Origin: Peptococcaceae bacterium BICA1-7
GTDB taxonomy: Bacteria > Bacillota > Desulfotomaculia > Desulfotomaculales > Desulfocucumaceae
Direction: 5' to 3'
DNA length: 52,700 nt
NCBI GenBank assembly: GCA_000802095.1
Contig: JUEB01000005.1
Coordinates: 1 to 52,700, forward strand
In this document: one piece after another, positions 35,003 through 44,400 of the stretch
Layout: the number at the start of each line of letters is the position of its first letter
How positions within the stretch are numbered: position 1 is the stretch's first letter
Made by a program: the position numbers and the translations under genes
The notes under the pieces: model-generated
What the model was told of the DNA's origin: nothing
Seen by the model: only the letters and a program-made list of their open reading frames with translations
Databases searched by the model: none

Positions 35003-35602
35003 TCAAAGTCCTATAAAAAGAGGTACCAGCACCGGCACCATGGAGGATAGGACCAGGCCGTTGACAACTGCAATGATGGCGGTTTCCGGATCGGTAACCC
35101 TGGCGATGAGGGGTAGGGTGGTATCCATAGTGGTGGCGCCACCGGGAGCAACCGCCACAACACCCATAGATCTGGCCGCCAGTATAGGTATAATAATAAA
35201 AGCAATCAGCTCCCTGGCCACATTGGTCAGAAAGGCCAGTGCCCCAGTCTCTACGCTGTATATCTTGGCCAGAAGCACCCCTGACAGGCTGTACCAGCCA
35301 AACCCAGCCCCGATGGCTGTGGACTCGTTCAGGGGGATCCCCATAATAGTTCCCCCGGCCGCGGCCCCTGCCAGGCTGCCGGCAGCCACCAGCACCGGGA
35401 CAAGGAAAACCTTTATGCCCATTTCCCAGAGTTTTCCCCATGTCTCCCTCTTCGACCCTATATCTATGCCGATTCCTACCAGCATCACGCACAGCGCCAG
35501 GGTAGTCACCGGGTCAATATATAGCGTAAAAGCTTCCGGAATAAACCACCGCCCTATAATTACCCCAAAAAGGATAGCCCCCATCACAAACAAGGTCATC
35601 AT
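35003..35602 (-). CDS. lysO: LysO-type lysine exporter, C-terminal subunit
   Basis: 199 aa, 6-7 membrane helices. Matches the C-terminal two thirds of single-chain LysO (YbjE, 299 aa): LVGIGIDIGSKRETW, GFGWYSLSGVLLA and TLPLIARVTD, plus FLTNVARELIAFIIIP. LysO exports lysine and toxic analogues. Here the protein is split: the N-terminal third is the separate gene at 35606-35905, 3 nt upstream. The two lengths sum to 298 aa, equal to the one-chain form. Confidence 0.9.
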   Translation of the reverse strand: MMTLFVMGAILFGVIIGRWFIPEAFTLYIDPVTTLALCVMLVGIGIDIGSKRETWGKLWEMGIKVFLVPVLVAAGSLAGAAAGGTIMGIPLNESTAIGAGFGWYSLSGVLLAKIYSVETGALAFLTNVARELIAFIIIPILAARSMGVVAVAPGGATTMDTTLPLIARVTDPETAIIAVVNGLVLSSMVPVLVPLFIGL

Positions 35603-35605
35603 AGC

Positions 35606-35905
35606 CTATATGCCCCTCTTCCTTGAATCCCCGCTCTTGCCTGCTTCCAGCCACCTGAAGATGGCAAAAACAGCCAACACACTTCCGGCTACTGAGAAAG
35701 CGGCCAGAACAAAGGCCTGCAGCCCTATCCTGTCCAGATTGGCCAGAACCTTATCGTTAGAGCCCAACTGGGCTCCCATGGCGGCCAGTAATATAAAAAG
35801 CCCGGTCATTGTCAGACGCTGTATTATTCTGGAGCGGGCCTCTCCGGGAGGGAAAAGATAGCCTATGGCAACCCCCCCTGCAAGAGATAGAAATATGTAT
35901 ATCAT
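35606..35905 (-). CDS. lysO: LysO-type lysine exporter, N-terminal subunit
   Basis: 99 aa, three membrane helices. LAGGVAIGYLFPPG and LAAMGAQLGSNDKVL correspond to the N-terminal third of YbjE/LysO. It ends with a charged tail (GKSGDSRKRG) and its own stop, and the second gene starts 3 nt later with its own ATG. The junction falls in the loop between helices, so this looks like a natural split gene pair, not a damaged one. Confidence 0.88.
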   Translation of the reverse strand: MIYIFLSLAGGVAIGYLFPPGEARSRIIQRLTMTGLFILLAAMGAQLGSNDKVLANLDRIGLQAFVLAAFSVAGSVLAVFAIFRWLEAGKSGDSRKRGI

Positions 35906-35939
35906 TTTTATTCACCATTAGACCTTTATAGTTTTAAAA

Positions 35940-35963
35940 ACAAAAACGGCGCAAAAGCACCGT
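35940..35963 (-). terminator. Intrinsic terminator
   Basis: On the minus strand ACGGTGC-TTTT-GCGCCGT (one G-T pair) is followed by five T residues and TTTTT. Ends the 118-aa gene upstream. Confidence 0.75.
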
Positions 35964-36015
35964 CTTTCCTATAACCCGGCTGCTGAGGCAGTAGTGTATG
36001 CCTTTTATACCATAC

Positions 36016-36363
36016 CTAGCACTCCGCCTTGCAGATAAAATAATTCTGCTCCAGTGTGGTATCGGCTATTTTCATGAAACTCTCTTCCGGATTCCAGGTA
36101 AGCTGTATCCTTATGCCGTCAAAATAGTCAACATTCTCTATATCGCCCACGGCCACCCTGTTGAAGAACCCTGTCCGGTGGATGAACACCAGCTGGAACT
36201 TGTCATTTCTTAAGAGCCTGAAATATGTGTCACCAATATTTTTGTCTATTATAACAACCTCGGGGACAGATTTGTCCAGAAGTTTCTTATTTCTTGTATA
36301 CCAATCCAGGGTGCCCGCTTTTACGTTTATCTCATCGATCATATCGTCTTTTCTAAACGCCAC
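36016..36363 (-). CDS. Small hypothetical protein
   Basis: 115 aa from GTG 36363, GAGGGG 8 nt upstream (GTG 36372 is too close to the site). Soluble, mixed alpha/beta: RKDDMIDEINVKAGTL, WYTRNKKLLDK, VVIIDKNIGDTYFRLLRN, VFIHRTGFFNRVAVGDIEN and a C-terminal Cys pair near CKAEC. No family recognised. It is monocistronic and ends at the terminator at 35940. Confidence 0.75.
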   Translation of the reverse strand: MAFRKDDMIDEINVKAGTLDWYTRNKKLLDKSVPEVVIIDKNIGDTYFRLLRNDKFQLVFIHRTGFFNRVAVGDIENVDYFDGIRIQLTWNPEESFMKIADTTLEQNYFICKAEC

Positions 36364-36492
36364 CTTGCCCACCCCTCTGGAATGTAATACTATAAAGAAT
36401 AATTCAGCATTTTAGCTTTTTATCCTTCTTGCCCTGCCATAAAATATAAAAAGATTGTGCATATAAGTACATAATAGAAAGGAGTTCAGACA

Positions 36493-36642
36493 GTGGCAGA
36501 TACCGGTACTTCGGTTTTATTAATCATACTGGCCTTTATTGCCGTTATTTTGGGCATTAAACTAATCAAGGGAATTATCAGGATGTTTTTGATATTGGGG
36601 GTTTTAATCCTGGCCCTCTGGTATTTTACCAGGCTGTTTTAA
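36493..36642 (+). CDS. Small membrane protein, 49 aa
   Basis: GTG start 6 nt after AAAGGAG, 49 codons, TAA stop. MADTGTSVLLIILAFIAVIL is followed by a Gly-Ile-Lys hinge and a second hydrophobic stretch (MFLILGVLILALWYF), so two short helices or one hairpin. Its function is unknown. It precedes the ATPase gene by 150 nt. Confidence 0.7.
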   Translation: MADTGTSVLLIILAFIAVILGIKLIKGIIRMFLILGVLILALWYFTRLF

Positions 36643-36792
36643 CGGGATTGTATTTTTGTGAAATACATAGCAGGAAAAATTCTTTTTCGGTAGTAATATG
36701 TAGTAGTAATCTATTGGTTCGAAACAGCACAAAAAATGCTTGCCGGAAAAGAATTGCAAGGGCGATTAAAATATATCGGGGAGGGGTAACGC

Positions 36793-37353
36793 ATGAGCAA
36801 ACAGCGCAAAATAGCAATCATAGGAGGCCCGGGGACAGGTAAAACCACTCTGGTAAAACAACTGGACGTTGAGTACAGTATGGCTGGCTATGCCACCGAC
36901 GTGTGCCTGGAATTCGCCCGGTCCTACATAGTGAACTATGGCGTGCCCAATAATATATTTGAGCAGTTTCTTCTTTACGAGGGGCAAAAGCAGCGTGAGT
37001 CAGAGTTTAAGCACTGTGAAATACTTTTCTGTGATAATGCCACTATATTAAACTATGTTTATGGGCTGATGTCCTGTGACTACAACAACCCCAAAGAGGT
37101 CTACTCCCTGATGAAACTTTTTGAGTGGGCCATGAAAGACCTGCCCTACTACCAGGTGTTTTATGTTCCCAGAGAGTTTACCCTGGTAAAGGACGGGGTA
37201 AGGTATCAGGATGACGATTTTGCAGTGATGGTGGACAAGAAAATAAAAAATTTCCTTGACATTATGAATGTGCCTTATATAGTCATCCAGGGCGACCTGG
37301 CTACCAGGGTGCAAAAAGTTAAGGATATAATAGGCTTTGAGAATAAGAAATAA
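36793..37353 (+). CDS. P-loop ATPase (AAA_28/NadR-kinase-like)
   Basis: 186 aa. Walker A GGPGTGKTTL at residue 11; a Walker B-like ILFCDNA at about 76. CLEFARSYI and the acidic NYGVPNNIFEQFLLYEGQKQ block recall nucleoside kinases of the NadR type. A small kinase or a signalling NTPase is likely. GGGGAGGGG precedes the ATG. It ends at a hairpin terminator. Confidence 0.85.
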   Translation: MSKQRKIAIIGGPGTGKTTLVKQLDVEYSMAGYATDVCLEFARSYIVNYGVPNNIFEQFLLYEGQKQRESEFKHCEILFCDNATILNYVYGLMSCDYNNPKEVYSLMKLFEWAMKDLPYYQVFYVPREFTLVKDGVRYQDDDFAVMVDKKIKNFLDIMNVPYIVIQGDLATRVQKVKDIIGFENKK

Positions 37354-37382
37354 TAGCTGACCGAAAAGCCGTTTGGCAAAAG

Positions 37383-37420
37383 AAAAGGGGCCGACTCCCA
37401 AAAGTCGTCCCCTTTTCTTT
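37383..37420. terminator. Bidirectional terminator
   Basis: AAAAGGGGCCGACT pairs with AGTCGTCCCCTTTT (13 of 14 bp), followed by CTTTTT on the plus strand, between convergent genes. Confidence 0.88.
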
Positions 37421-37466
37421 TTGACTCTCCAGTCTTAGCAGATTCAACAGGCCACCGGGAGGGCAT

Positions 37467-40400
37467 TTACTTGGCCACTCCGCTGCCGCTGCTAAACCAT
37501 AAAGATGTTCTTTTAACAATAGCCCGGCCAACATCGTCAAGTATTGTATACATGACCGGTATTAGCACCAGAGTAATAATAGTTGATAGGGTGAGTCCGA
37601 AGGACACCACCACCGCCAGCGGTGCCTGCCCCTCAGAGCCTTCACCGCTTCCGAAGGCAAGAGGGATAAGCGCCAGCACTGTTGCCAGAGTGGTCATCAT
37701 AATTGGCCGCAGCCTTACCGGACCGGCCCTTCGAATAGCCTCATCACGGTTTAGACCCCTTTTCCTGAGAGTGTTCACATAATCTATAAGCACAATGGCG
37801 TTGTTAACTACAATTCCTATAAGCATAATATAGCCTATCAACGCCGGAACACTGAGGTTATACCCTGTAATCAAAAGGCCCAGAGTAACTCCCACAATGG
37901 TTGGCGGTATGGAGAACATTATTACAAAGGGGTAAAACAGGGATTCAAACTGGGCTGCCATAACCATGTATACAAGCACTATGGCCAGCAGAATAGCCAA
38001 CCCCATATCTCCAAAAGAATCCGCCATGTCCTGGGCCTGCCCGCCTATGTCCAGGGTATACCCGGGGGGAAGCTTTATGGCATCCAGCCGGGCAGTAATG
38101 TCCCTGTTTACACTGCCGAGGTCTCTTCCGACAAATTCTGAGTCCACGGTCACCAGTCTGGCCTGGTTAAAGCGTGTTATACTGACCGGGGCATGGTTCA
38201 ATTCAACCCTGGCCACGTCACCCAGGGCAAGCCGGGCTCCAGTAGCCGATATAATCATGGTGTTGGCCACATTGTTTATATCCAGGCGGTAATTATCCGG
38301 GTACATCAGCCGTATATCTATCTCATCTTCCCCGGTCCTTACCCGTGACACAACCTGCCCGTCAAAAGCAGTTCTGGCAGCCGAAAGCACCTGGCCGACG
38401 GTAACCCCATACTGGGCAGCCCTTTGGCGGTCTATCAGAACCTGCATTTCAGGCCTGGCCTCCTCAAGGCTGCTGGTAACGTTACGGGTCCCCTCAACAG
38501 CCTTGACCTCCTCAGCCACCAAGCCTCCAAGGTCCTCCAGCACGCCCAGGTCATCTCCCGCTATCCTTATGCTTACGGGCGCCCCCGCTCCTCCTCCCCC
38601 GCTGTCATCCGCCACATCGACGGTGAATTTGGCGCCGGGAATACCGTTAATCTGGTTTCTGAGTTTTTCCACCATCTCATCGGTGGAGATATTTCTTTCT
38701 TCAAGGGGCTTAAGCTTTATCTGAATAGTGGCCACCTCAGGGGACCCTCCCCCCAGCATGGCAAATTCCCCCCCGCTGCCGATACTGGAAAAAATTATAT
38801 CGGTGGCCGGCTCTGAAGATGCTATTTCCTCAACCCTGGAAACAATTTTTCCTGTTTCGGAAAGCTGGGAGCCTGTGGGAAGCTCAACATTTACATTTAT
38901 TTGCCCCTGGTCCATACTGGGTATGAATTCGGTTCCCACCGCCACTGCCAGCACTATGCAGGATCCCACAAGCAGCCCCAGGCTGGAAAGCACAACAGTC
39001 TTGCGGTGACCCAGAGCCCAGTTGAGAAGAACTGAGTACTGATCAGCAAAGCGGCGATAATATTTTCCAAATCTTTCAGCCGGAAGGTGAAGGGTTGTCA
39101 TTATTTTCCCCCGGCCATTTACACCTTCTCCATTCTCATTGTCTGTTATGGTCACCCGCAACATCCTGGCGGTGATCATGGGGACCAGTGTAAGGGCCGC
39201 AAAAAGTGCGGCCAGGTGAGAAAAGCTGACCGTCAGCGCCATCGGCCCGAACAGAATACCTGCCAGGCCCTGGACAAACACTATGGGCATGAACACAACT
39301 ACCTGGGTGGCTGCAGACGCCACAACAGCGTTGCCAACCTCTGAAGTGCCCTTTATAGCGGAGTCAATGACACCGTGGCCATCCTGCCTGTACCTGTAGA
39401 TACTTTCCAGCACCACCACCGAGAAGTCCACCAGGGAGCCCACACCCAGGGCCAGGCCGCCCAGTGACAGCATGTTTATTGTCTGCCCTCCGAAATACAT
39501 CATGCTGAAGGTGCCTATAATGGATATGGGAATAACCATAGCCACTATTATGGTACTCCTGAAGCTTCTCAGGAACAGATATAAAACGATAACTGCCAGG
39601 ATGCCGCCCAATATCCCGTGCTCCACAACATTGCCAATTGACTGCTTGATAAAAACAGACCCGTCATATACTACATCCAGTCGCATTCCTTCAGGCAGCT
39701 GGGCCTTTATCGAATCCATCGTTTCGTGAATACCCTCGGCCACCCGGACTGTATTTCCGCCGGTCTCCTTGAATATCATAATGCCCACAGAGGGGCTGCC
39801 GTTTACAAAACTTATTTGTGTGGTTTTCTTATAATCATCCTTTATAGTGGCCAGGTCTCCCAGCCGTATGGCCCCCCCGCCCGGAAGACTTATAGATACA
39901 TTTTCAAGATCCTTTGCCTTTTTATATTCACCCACCACCCGTATGTCCAGGTCACTGGCTCCCTTAATCACTGATCCGGCAGTTCCGGAGAGATTATCCG
40001 AGCTTATTGCCTGGGACACCTGGCCGGAGGTGAGACCAAAGGCCTGCAGCTTGTGCTGGTCCAGCACAACTTTTATTTCAGCTTCCCTTCCTCCGGTAGC
40101 ATAGGCCGAGGCCACCCCTTCAGTTCTTTCCAGCTTGGGCTGTATTACATCCTCCGCCACCCTTTTCATCTCCGAGAGGTCGGACCCTGAAAGGGTCAGG
40201 GACATAATGGGCATGCTGTTGGGGTCCATCTTCAAGACCTGGGGTGTCTTAACATCAGAAGGAAGATAACTTCTGATAATATCAATCTTATCCCGTATAT
40301 CCAGGGCAGCCTGGTCCATATCCACGCCCCACTCCAGTTGTATCCCTATCCGGGACACCCCTGACTCGGACCAGGAGATTATATCCTTGACGTTATTGGC

Positions 40401-40619
40401 AGACGCAAGAACCCCTTCCATGGGTTTTGTCACCAGGTTCTCTACCTCTGCCGGCGAGGCGCCCTCGTACTGGGCGGAAACCAATACAAAGGGAAGGTTC
40501 ATATCCGGATAAAGGTCAACCCTCAGTTTTGGAAGTGATACCACTCCCAGCAGAATAAGGGCTACTATAAGCATGGAAATGGCCACCGGGCGTTTTACTG
40601 AAAACTCGGCTAACTTCAA
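37467..40619 (-). CDS. RND efflux pump, AcrB/SwrC type
   Basis: 1050 aa, two repeated halves. SVKRPVAISMLIVALILLG at the N-terminus, YEGASPAEVENLVTKPMEG in the porter domain, and TM4 with LALGVGSLVDFSVVVLESIY. The second half has GNVSxxD-like porter elements and ends PVMYTILDDVG. It exports drugs or amphiphiles using proton motive force. The start overlaps the adaptor stop by 4 nt. No outer-membrane channel gene is near, as in SwrC of monoderm Bacillus. Confidence 0.95.
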   Translation of the reverse strand: MKLAEFSVKRPVAISMLIVALILLGVVSLPKLRVDLYPDMNLPFVLVSAQYEGASPAEVENLVTKPMEGVLASANNVKDIISWSESGVSRIGIQLEWGVDMDQAALDIRDKIDIIRSYLPSDVKTPQVLKMDPNSMPIMSLTLSGSDLSEMKRVAEDVIQPKLERTEGVASAYATGGREAEIKVVLDQHKLQAFGLTSGQVSQAISSDNLSGTAGSVIKGASDLDIRVVGEYKKAKDLENVSISLPGGGAIRLGDLATIKDDYKKTTQISFVNGSPSVGIMIFKETGGNTVRVAEGIHETMDSIKAQLPEGMRLDVVYDGSVFIKQSIGNVVEHGILGGILAVIVLYLFLRSFRSTIIVAMVIPISIIGTFSMMYFGGQTINMLSLGGLALGVGSLVDFSVVVLESIYRYRQDGHGVIDSAIKGTSEVGNAVVASAATQVVVFMPIVFVQGLAGILFGPMALTVSFSHLAALFAALTLVPMITARMLRVTITDNENGEGVNGRGKIMTTLHLPAERFGKYYRRFADQYSVLLNWALGHRKTVVLSSLGLLVGSCIVLAVAVGTEFIPSMDQGQINVNVELPTGSQLSETGKIVSRVEEIASSEPATDIIFSSIGSGGEFAMLGGGSPEVATIQIKLKPLEERNISTDEMVEKLRNQINGIPGAKFTVDVADDSGGGGAGAPVSIRIAGDDLGVLEDLGGLVAEEVKAVEGTRNVTSSLEEARPEMQVLIDRQRAAQYGVTVGQVLSAARTAFDGQVVSRVRTGEDEIDIRLMYPDNYRLDINNVANTMIISATGARLALGDVARVELNHAPVSITRFNQARLVTVDSEFVGRDLGSVNRDITARLDAIKLPPGYTLDIGGQAQDMADSFGDMGLAILLAIVLVYMVMAAQFESLFYPFVIMFSIPPTIVGVTLGLLITGYNLSVPALIGYIMLIGIVVNNAIVLIDYVNTLRKRGLNRDEAIRRAGPVRLRPIMMTTLATVLALIPLAFGSGEGSEGQAPLAVVVSFGLTLSTIITLVLIPVMYTILDDVGRAIVKRTSLWFSSGSGVAK

Positions 40620-41809
40620 TTGGATTCACCCCCGGTTGGGGCCGGCGGGCTGCTTTCAGCCTCTGCCTCTTTCACCTGCACTTTCATGCCGTCCACCAGC
40701 AGGTGATTACCCTTCACAGCAACCATTTCACCCTCGCTGAGCCCGGAAAGAACCTGGGAATATCCCTGCCCCACCATGCCTGTGGTAATCTTCCGGGCAT
40801 GGGCGGTATCGTTTTCTATCACGAAAACTCCGGGACTGCTGTCTCCTTCCAAAATGGCCTCGGTGGGCACCACCAGGGCACTATCCACCTTCCTGGTGAT
40901 CAGGCGCAGGTCGGCCACCATTCCCGGCTTTACTTCCTCCCCGGGGTTATCCAGTGTTATTTCAGCAGGATAGGCCCTGGTGGTTCCGTCAGACTGTGGG
41001 GCCACAGAGGACACCGTTCCCTGGTATGACTTGCCGGTGGCGCTTACGAAAATATCCACCTGCTGCTGGAGAGCCACATGAGATACCATGCTTTCTGCAA
41101 GATTGACCTTAACCAGCAGGGGGCGGTCCTGTATAAGGGTATATACCGGAGTCTGCTGGGACACCAGCTCACCCATGTCAGTAAGCCTCTGGGCCACCAC
41201 CCCGGCAAAGGGAGCACGGACTACTGTGCTTTCAAAATCATTTACGGCCTTGTCAAGCGCAGCCTGGCACTGTGCAATCTGGGCCTGGTTGCTCTTATAG
41301 GCCGTCTCAGCCATAGCGTACTCACCCCTGGCCTTCTCCAACTGGCTTTGGGAAACCGCCCCCTGGTTAAAAAGCTCTTCAGTGCGGCCATAATTAGCTT
41401 TAGCGTTTTCATAGCCGGTTTCAGCCTGAATTGAGTTGGCCCTGGCCGCGGAAAGATTGGCCTCGGCCACCCTGAGGGCGGTCTGATAATCACTCTGATC
41501 TATGGTTAGAAGTACCTCTCCCTGGGCTACCCGCTGACCTACCCGGGCATTTACCGAAACTACTCTGCCGGTCACCCTGGGCGCCAGCTTGGCCTCGGTA
41601 AAGGCTGTAACTGCACCGGCTATGCTAAGTTCCTCACCAAAAGGACGGCTGGTTACAGCGGTGACAGCAACAGGCTGCAGCCTCTCCTGGGTGGTAACAT
41701 CTTTATCTTTTTTGGTCTGTGCCCTGACAACAATAAGAACTACCAATATAACTACTACAGAAAGAATAATAGCGGGCTTCTTCCATTTTCTCCCTTTCCC
41801 CTCAGACAT
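40616..41809 (-). CDS. RND adaptor (HlyD/AcrA-type membrane fusion protein)
   Basis: 397 aa from ATG 41809, AGGAGG 6 nt upstream. One N-terminal membrane anchor, lipoyl halves (APRVTGRVVSVNARVGQRVA and VRAPFAGVVAQRLTDMGELV) around a coiled-coil hairpin, then beta-barrel and membrane-proximal domains. It couples the RND pump to the outside. Its first 8 nt overlap the MarR gene and its stop overlaps the RND start, so marR-adaptor-RND is one operon. Confidence 0.94.
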   Translation of the reverse strand: MSEGKGRKWKKPAIILSVVVILVVLIVVRAQTKKDKDVTTQERLQPVAVTAVTSRPFGEELSIAGAVTAFTEAKLAPRVTGRVVSVNARVGQRVAQGEVLLTIDQSDYQTALRVAEANLSAARANSIQAETGYENAKANYGRTEELFNQGAVSQSQLEKARGEYAMAETAYKSNQAQIAQCQAALDKAVNDFESTVVRAPFAGVVAQRLTDMGELVSQQTPVYTLIQDRPLLVKVNLAESMVSHVALQQQVDIFVSATGKSYQGTVSSVAPQSDGTTRAYPAEITLDNPGEEVKPGMVADLRLITRKVDSALVVPTEAILEGDSSPGVFVIENDTAHARKITTGMVGQGYSQVLSGLSEGEMVAVKGNHLLVDGMKVQVKEAEAESSPPAPTGGESN

Positions 41810-42284
41810 TATCGTCCTCCTGTTCACTTCCCTCTTTCAATACAGTTTTCAGTGTTTCCAGCATAAACTTTTCTGCATCTATGTAATTTCGGGCGCCCTC
41901 GCGGCCCATATGGGTAATCAGCAGTTGAATTTTTTTCCTTCGTCTGGCAGCAAAGGTTCCTATTACTTCCCGGCCCTGGGTCGTAAGTCCGGCATATACC
42001 ACCCGGCGGTCCGTTTCACTTCTGTCCCTGGTTATGAGCCCTCCCTTCTCCAACCTGTCCAGAAGACTGGACGCGGCCGCCATGGTTACCCCCATAAAGT
42101 CCGCCACATTAGAAACGGTCACTGTCTCCCTGTCCAGCAGAAACTTGAGCAGCATGATCTGCACATGTGTAAGGCCCTCTTCATTTCCCCTTTCAAACAT
42201 AAACTCATGAAAAAGAAAAAAGGCGTCTTCCCAGATCTTTTCCAGTTTAACTGCGTACTCGGAATATATACCAGGTTCCTCCAC
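41802..42284 (-). CDS. MarR-family regulator
   Basis: 160 aa winged-helix protein. HTH at VTVSNVADFMGVTMAAASSLLDRLEK, wing at RDRSETDRRVVYAGLT. First gene of the efflux operon and probably its repressor, relieved by a pump substrate. The GTG start follows GGGGGG. A palindrome overlaps its -10 (see 42307-42335). Confidence 0.93.
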   Translation of the reverse strand: MEEPGIYSEYAVKLEKIWEDAFFLFHEFMFERGNEEGLTHVQIMLLKFLLDRETVTVSNVADFMGVTMAAASSLLDRLEKGGLITRDRSETDRRVVYAGLTTQGREVIGTFAARRRKKIQLLITHMGREGARNYIDAEKFMLETLKTVLKEGSEQEDDNV

Positions 42285-42306
42285 CCATTCCCCCCCTTTG
42301 TATTGA

Positions 42307-42335
42307 TTAATATCATAAATTATTAGCCATGTTAA
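42307..42335 (-). promoter_or_regulatory. Promoter and possible MarR operator
   Basis: Minus strand -35 TTAACA (42335-42330), 17-nt spacer, -10 TATTAA (42312-42307). A near-palindrome TTAATA-N8-TATTAG spans the -10 and spacer and would suit autorepression by MarR. Confidence 0.6.
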
Positions 42336-42390
42336 ATTTACCCCTTTAATACTTCCATGTCAATAATATTTTGGCTTTAAATGCAAATAA

Positions 42391-42409
42391 GGGCTGACTC
42401 TTCAGCCCT
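42391..42409 (-). terminator. Hairpin after HIT gene
   Basis: GGGCTGA-CTCT-TCAGCCC, 7 bp, followed on the minus strand by TTATTTG. Confidence 0.6.
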
Positions 42410-42426
42410 TGGTATGCATTCTTCTA

Positions 42427-42912
42427 TTATTTTTCCTTATTCAGCACCTCGACAAGTTTTTTATAAGTCAGGTCAAGGCCCTCGGAGATTACCCTGACAT
42501 CTCCCAGTACAGGCATAAAATTGGTATCCCCACCCCAGCGGGGAACTATATGTACATGAAAATGACCGGGTACGCCTGCTCCGGCAATTTTCCCAAGGTT
42601 CACCCCTATATTGAAGCCCTCCGGGTTAAAGGCCTCTCTTAGCAGCGCAGTCATCTTTTGGGTAACCAGACCAAGTTCCAGAATCTCATCCTGGTCCAAA
42701 TCTGTAAGGTCTCCCACATGCCTTTTGGGTGAGATTAGAATATGACCGTTATTATACGGGTAGAGGTTTAAAAGAGCAAATACCCTGTCCCCCCTGAATA
42801 AAACATAATTCTCGGCATCTTTATCAGAGGTCAGCTTTTCGCAAAAAATACAGGCGGAGCCATGATCCTTACCGATGTACACCGTTCTCCACGGAGCCCA
42901 AATCCTGTCCAT
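42427..42912 (-). CDS. HIT-family nucleotide hydrolase (Ap4A-type)
   Basis: 161 aa. GHFHVHIVPRW carries the HIT catalytic triad pattern H-x-H-x-H. An N-terminal CIFCEKL zinc pair and PYNNGHILISPKRH are typical of Ap4A phosphorylases/HIT hydrolases. It cleaves dinucleotide polyphosphates or nucleotidyl-amines. It is monocistronic. Confidence 0.93.
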   Translation of the reverse strand: MDRIWAPWRTVYIGKDHGSACIFCEKLTSDKDAENYVLFRGDRVFALLNLYPYNNGHILISPKRHVGDLTDLDQDEILELGLVTQKMTALLREAFNPEGFNIGVNLGKIAGAGVPGHFHVHIVPRWGGDTNFMPVLGDVRVISEGLDLTYKKLVEVLNKEK

Positions 42913-43054
42913 TGTATTCTTCGTCTCCCTTACATAAAAAGTTTCACAAGGAAAGTTTCTACATGTAATATATCATTTCCTTCCCATAATAAACCCTTTC
43001 AAAGAAGTATAAGACTGATATACAAAAGGAAAGCAGTGTCACCAAAGGATAACC

Positions 43055-44371
43055 TTAGATCTTCATATTCCCTATATGGCTTAGCGCGCCGGCGGGAGAG
43101 TCATGACCATGGCCTGACCCGTAAATGGGCGGCGCGGTAAGTTCGGTATAGGCGGGTATGCCGTGCTCGTTAATATCCAGACCCTCAGCCTCTTCCTCGG
43201 GTGTAACCCTTACTCCCATTGTCTTTTTCAGTATTACAAAAACTATGAAAGTGGTGGCAAAGGCCCAGATGGAAACTGAAAATACACCCAGCGCCTGAAT
43301 ACCTAGCATTTTGAGTCCACCACCATACAAAAGCCCTCCCTTTTCGGCGAAAATACCCACTGCCAGAGCTCCCCAGGTGCCGTTGACCCCGTGCACAGCA
43401 ATAGCCCCCACCGGATCGTCCGCCTTAATTTTATCAAAGAAGCCCACCGCCAGTACTACCAGCACACCAGCAATGAGACCTATAATAACGGCAGACACAG
43501 GAGAAACGTAGGCGCACCCGGCGGTAATAGCGGCCAGCCCGGCCAGAGCTCCGTTTATGGCCATACTGGGGTCCGGCTTCCCCCACCTGATCATGGTAAA
43601 CAGCGCTCCCGAAGTGCCGCCGGCGGCGGCGGCAAGATTGGTGGTAAGCGCTATGCGGGCTATATTCATGTCCAGGCCGGAAAGTGAGCTGCCCGGATTG
43701 AAGCCGAACCACCCAAACCAGAGAATGAAGGTCCCCAGAAAGGCCAGGTGCATATTGTGGGCCGGCATTACGTTTATACTGCCATCCTCGCTGTATTTTC
43801 CCATTCTTGGGCCAAGCACTATAACTGCGGCCAGGGAACACCATCCGCCCACCGCGTGCACTGCTGCGGAGCCGGCGAAATCAAGCATGCCCATTTTAGC
43901 CAGCCAGCCATCAGCTCCCCATACCCAGTGGCCGGATACAGGATATATAATTCCGGTAACCAGTACAGTAAAAATCATATAGGTGGTAAATTTCATCCTT
44001 TCGGCCACGGCTCCTGAAACAATAGAGGCCACGGCCATAGCAAAGGCCGCCTGAAAAATATAATAGGCATAAAGAGGAATTCTCAATTGGACATGATCCA
44101 TACCTCCATCAAGGAAAAAACCGCTGGTTCCGAAAAGCCCCGCCCTGTCAAGTCCGAACATTATGGCAAAGCCTATGGCCCAGTAAGCAAGCATCCCCAG
44201 GCTGCAGTCGGTGAAAACCTTCATAACTATATTCAATGAGTTTTTTGCCCTGATAAAGCCGGCTTCCAAAAAGGCAAACCCGCCCTCCATAAAAAAGACA
44301 AGGGCAGCGCAGAGTAAAACCCATATTGTATCAATCCCTCTGGCAAGTTCCGAAATGCTGAACGAATCCAT
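43055..44371 (-). CDS. amtB: Ammonium transporter (Amt family)
   Basis: 438 aa, 11-12 helices. Twin histidines of the pore lie in GSAAVHAVGG and AVHGVNGTWG. FAFLEAGFIRAKNS and GWFGFNPGS are family marks. GGGGGAT precedes the ATG. It takes up ammonium and is normally gated by a PII protein, which is encoded just upstream on the same strand. The leader between them contains an ANTAR-like hairpin and terminator. Confidence 0.97.
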   Translation of the reverse strand: MDSFSISELARGIDTIWVLLCAALVFFMEGGFAFLEAGFIRAKNSLNIVMKVFTDCSLGMLAYWAIGFAIMFGLDRAGLFGTSGFFLDGGMDHVQLRIPLYAYYIFQAAFAMAVASIVSGAVAERMKFTTYMIFTVLVTGIIYPVSGHWVWGADGWLAKMGMLDFAGSAAVHAVGGWCSLAAVIVLGPRMGKYSEDGSINVMPAHNMHLAFLGTFILWFGWFGFNPGSSLSGLDMNIARIALTTNLAAAAGGTSGALFTMIRWGKPDPSMAINGALAGLAAITAGCAYVSPVSAVIIGLIAGVLVVLAVGFFDKIKADDPVGAIAVHGVNGTWGALAVGIFAEKGGLLYGGGLKMLGIQALGVFSVSIWAFATTFIVFVILKKTMGVRVTPEEEAEGLDINEHGIPAYTELTAPPIYGSGHGHDSPAGALSHIGNMKI

Positions 44372-44400
44372 ATTTTATCCCCCATATTCAATAAAATATA

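Noticed and set aside
35590-35610. Frameshift breaking a single lysO gene
   Set aside because: Both parts have clean starts and stops and the break lies in a loop; a natural split explains it better.
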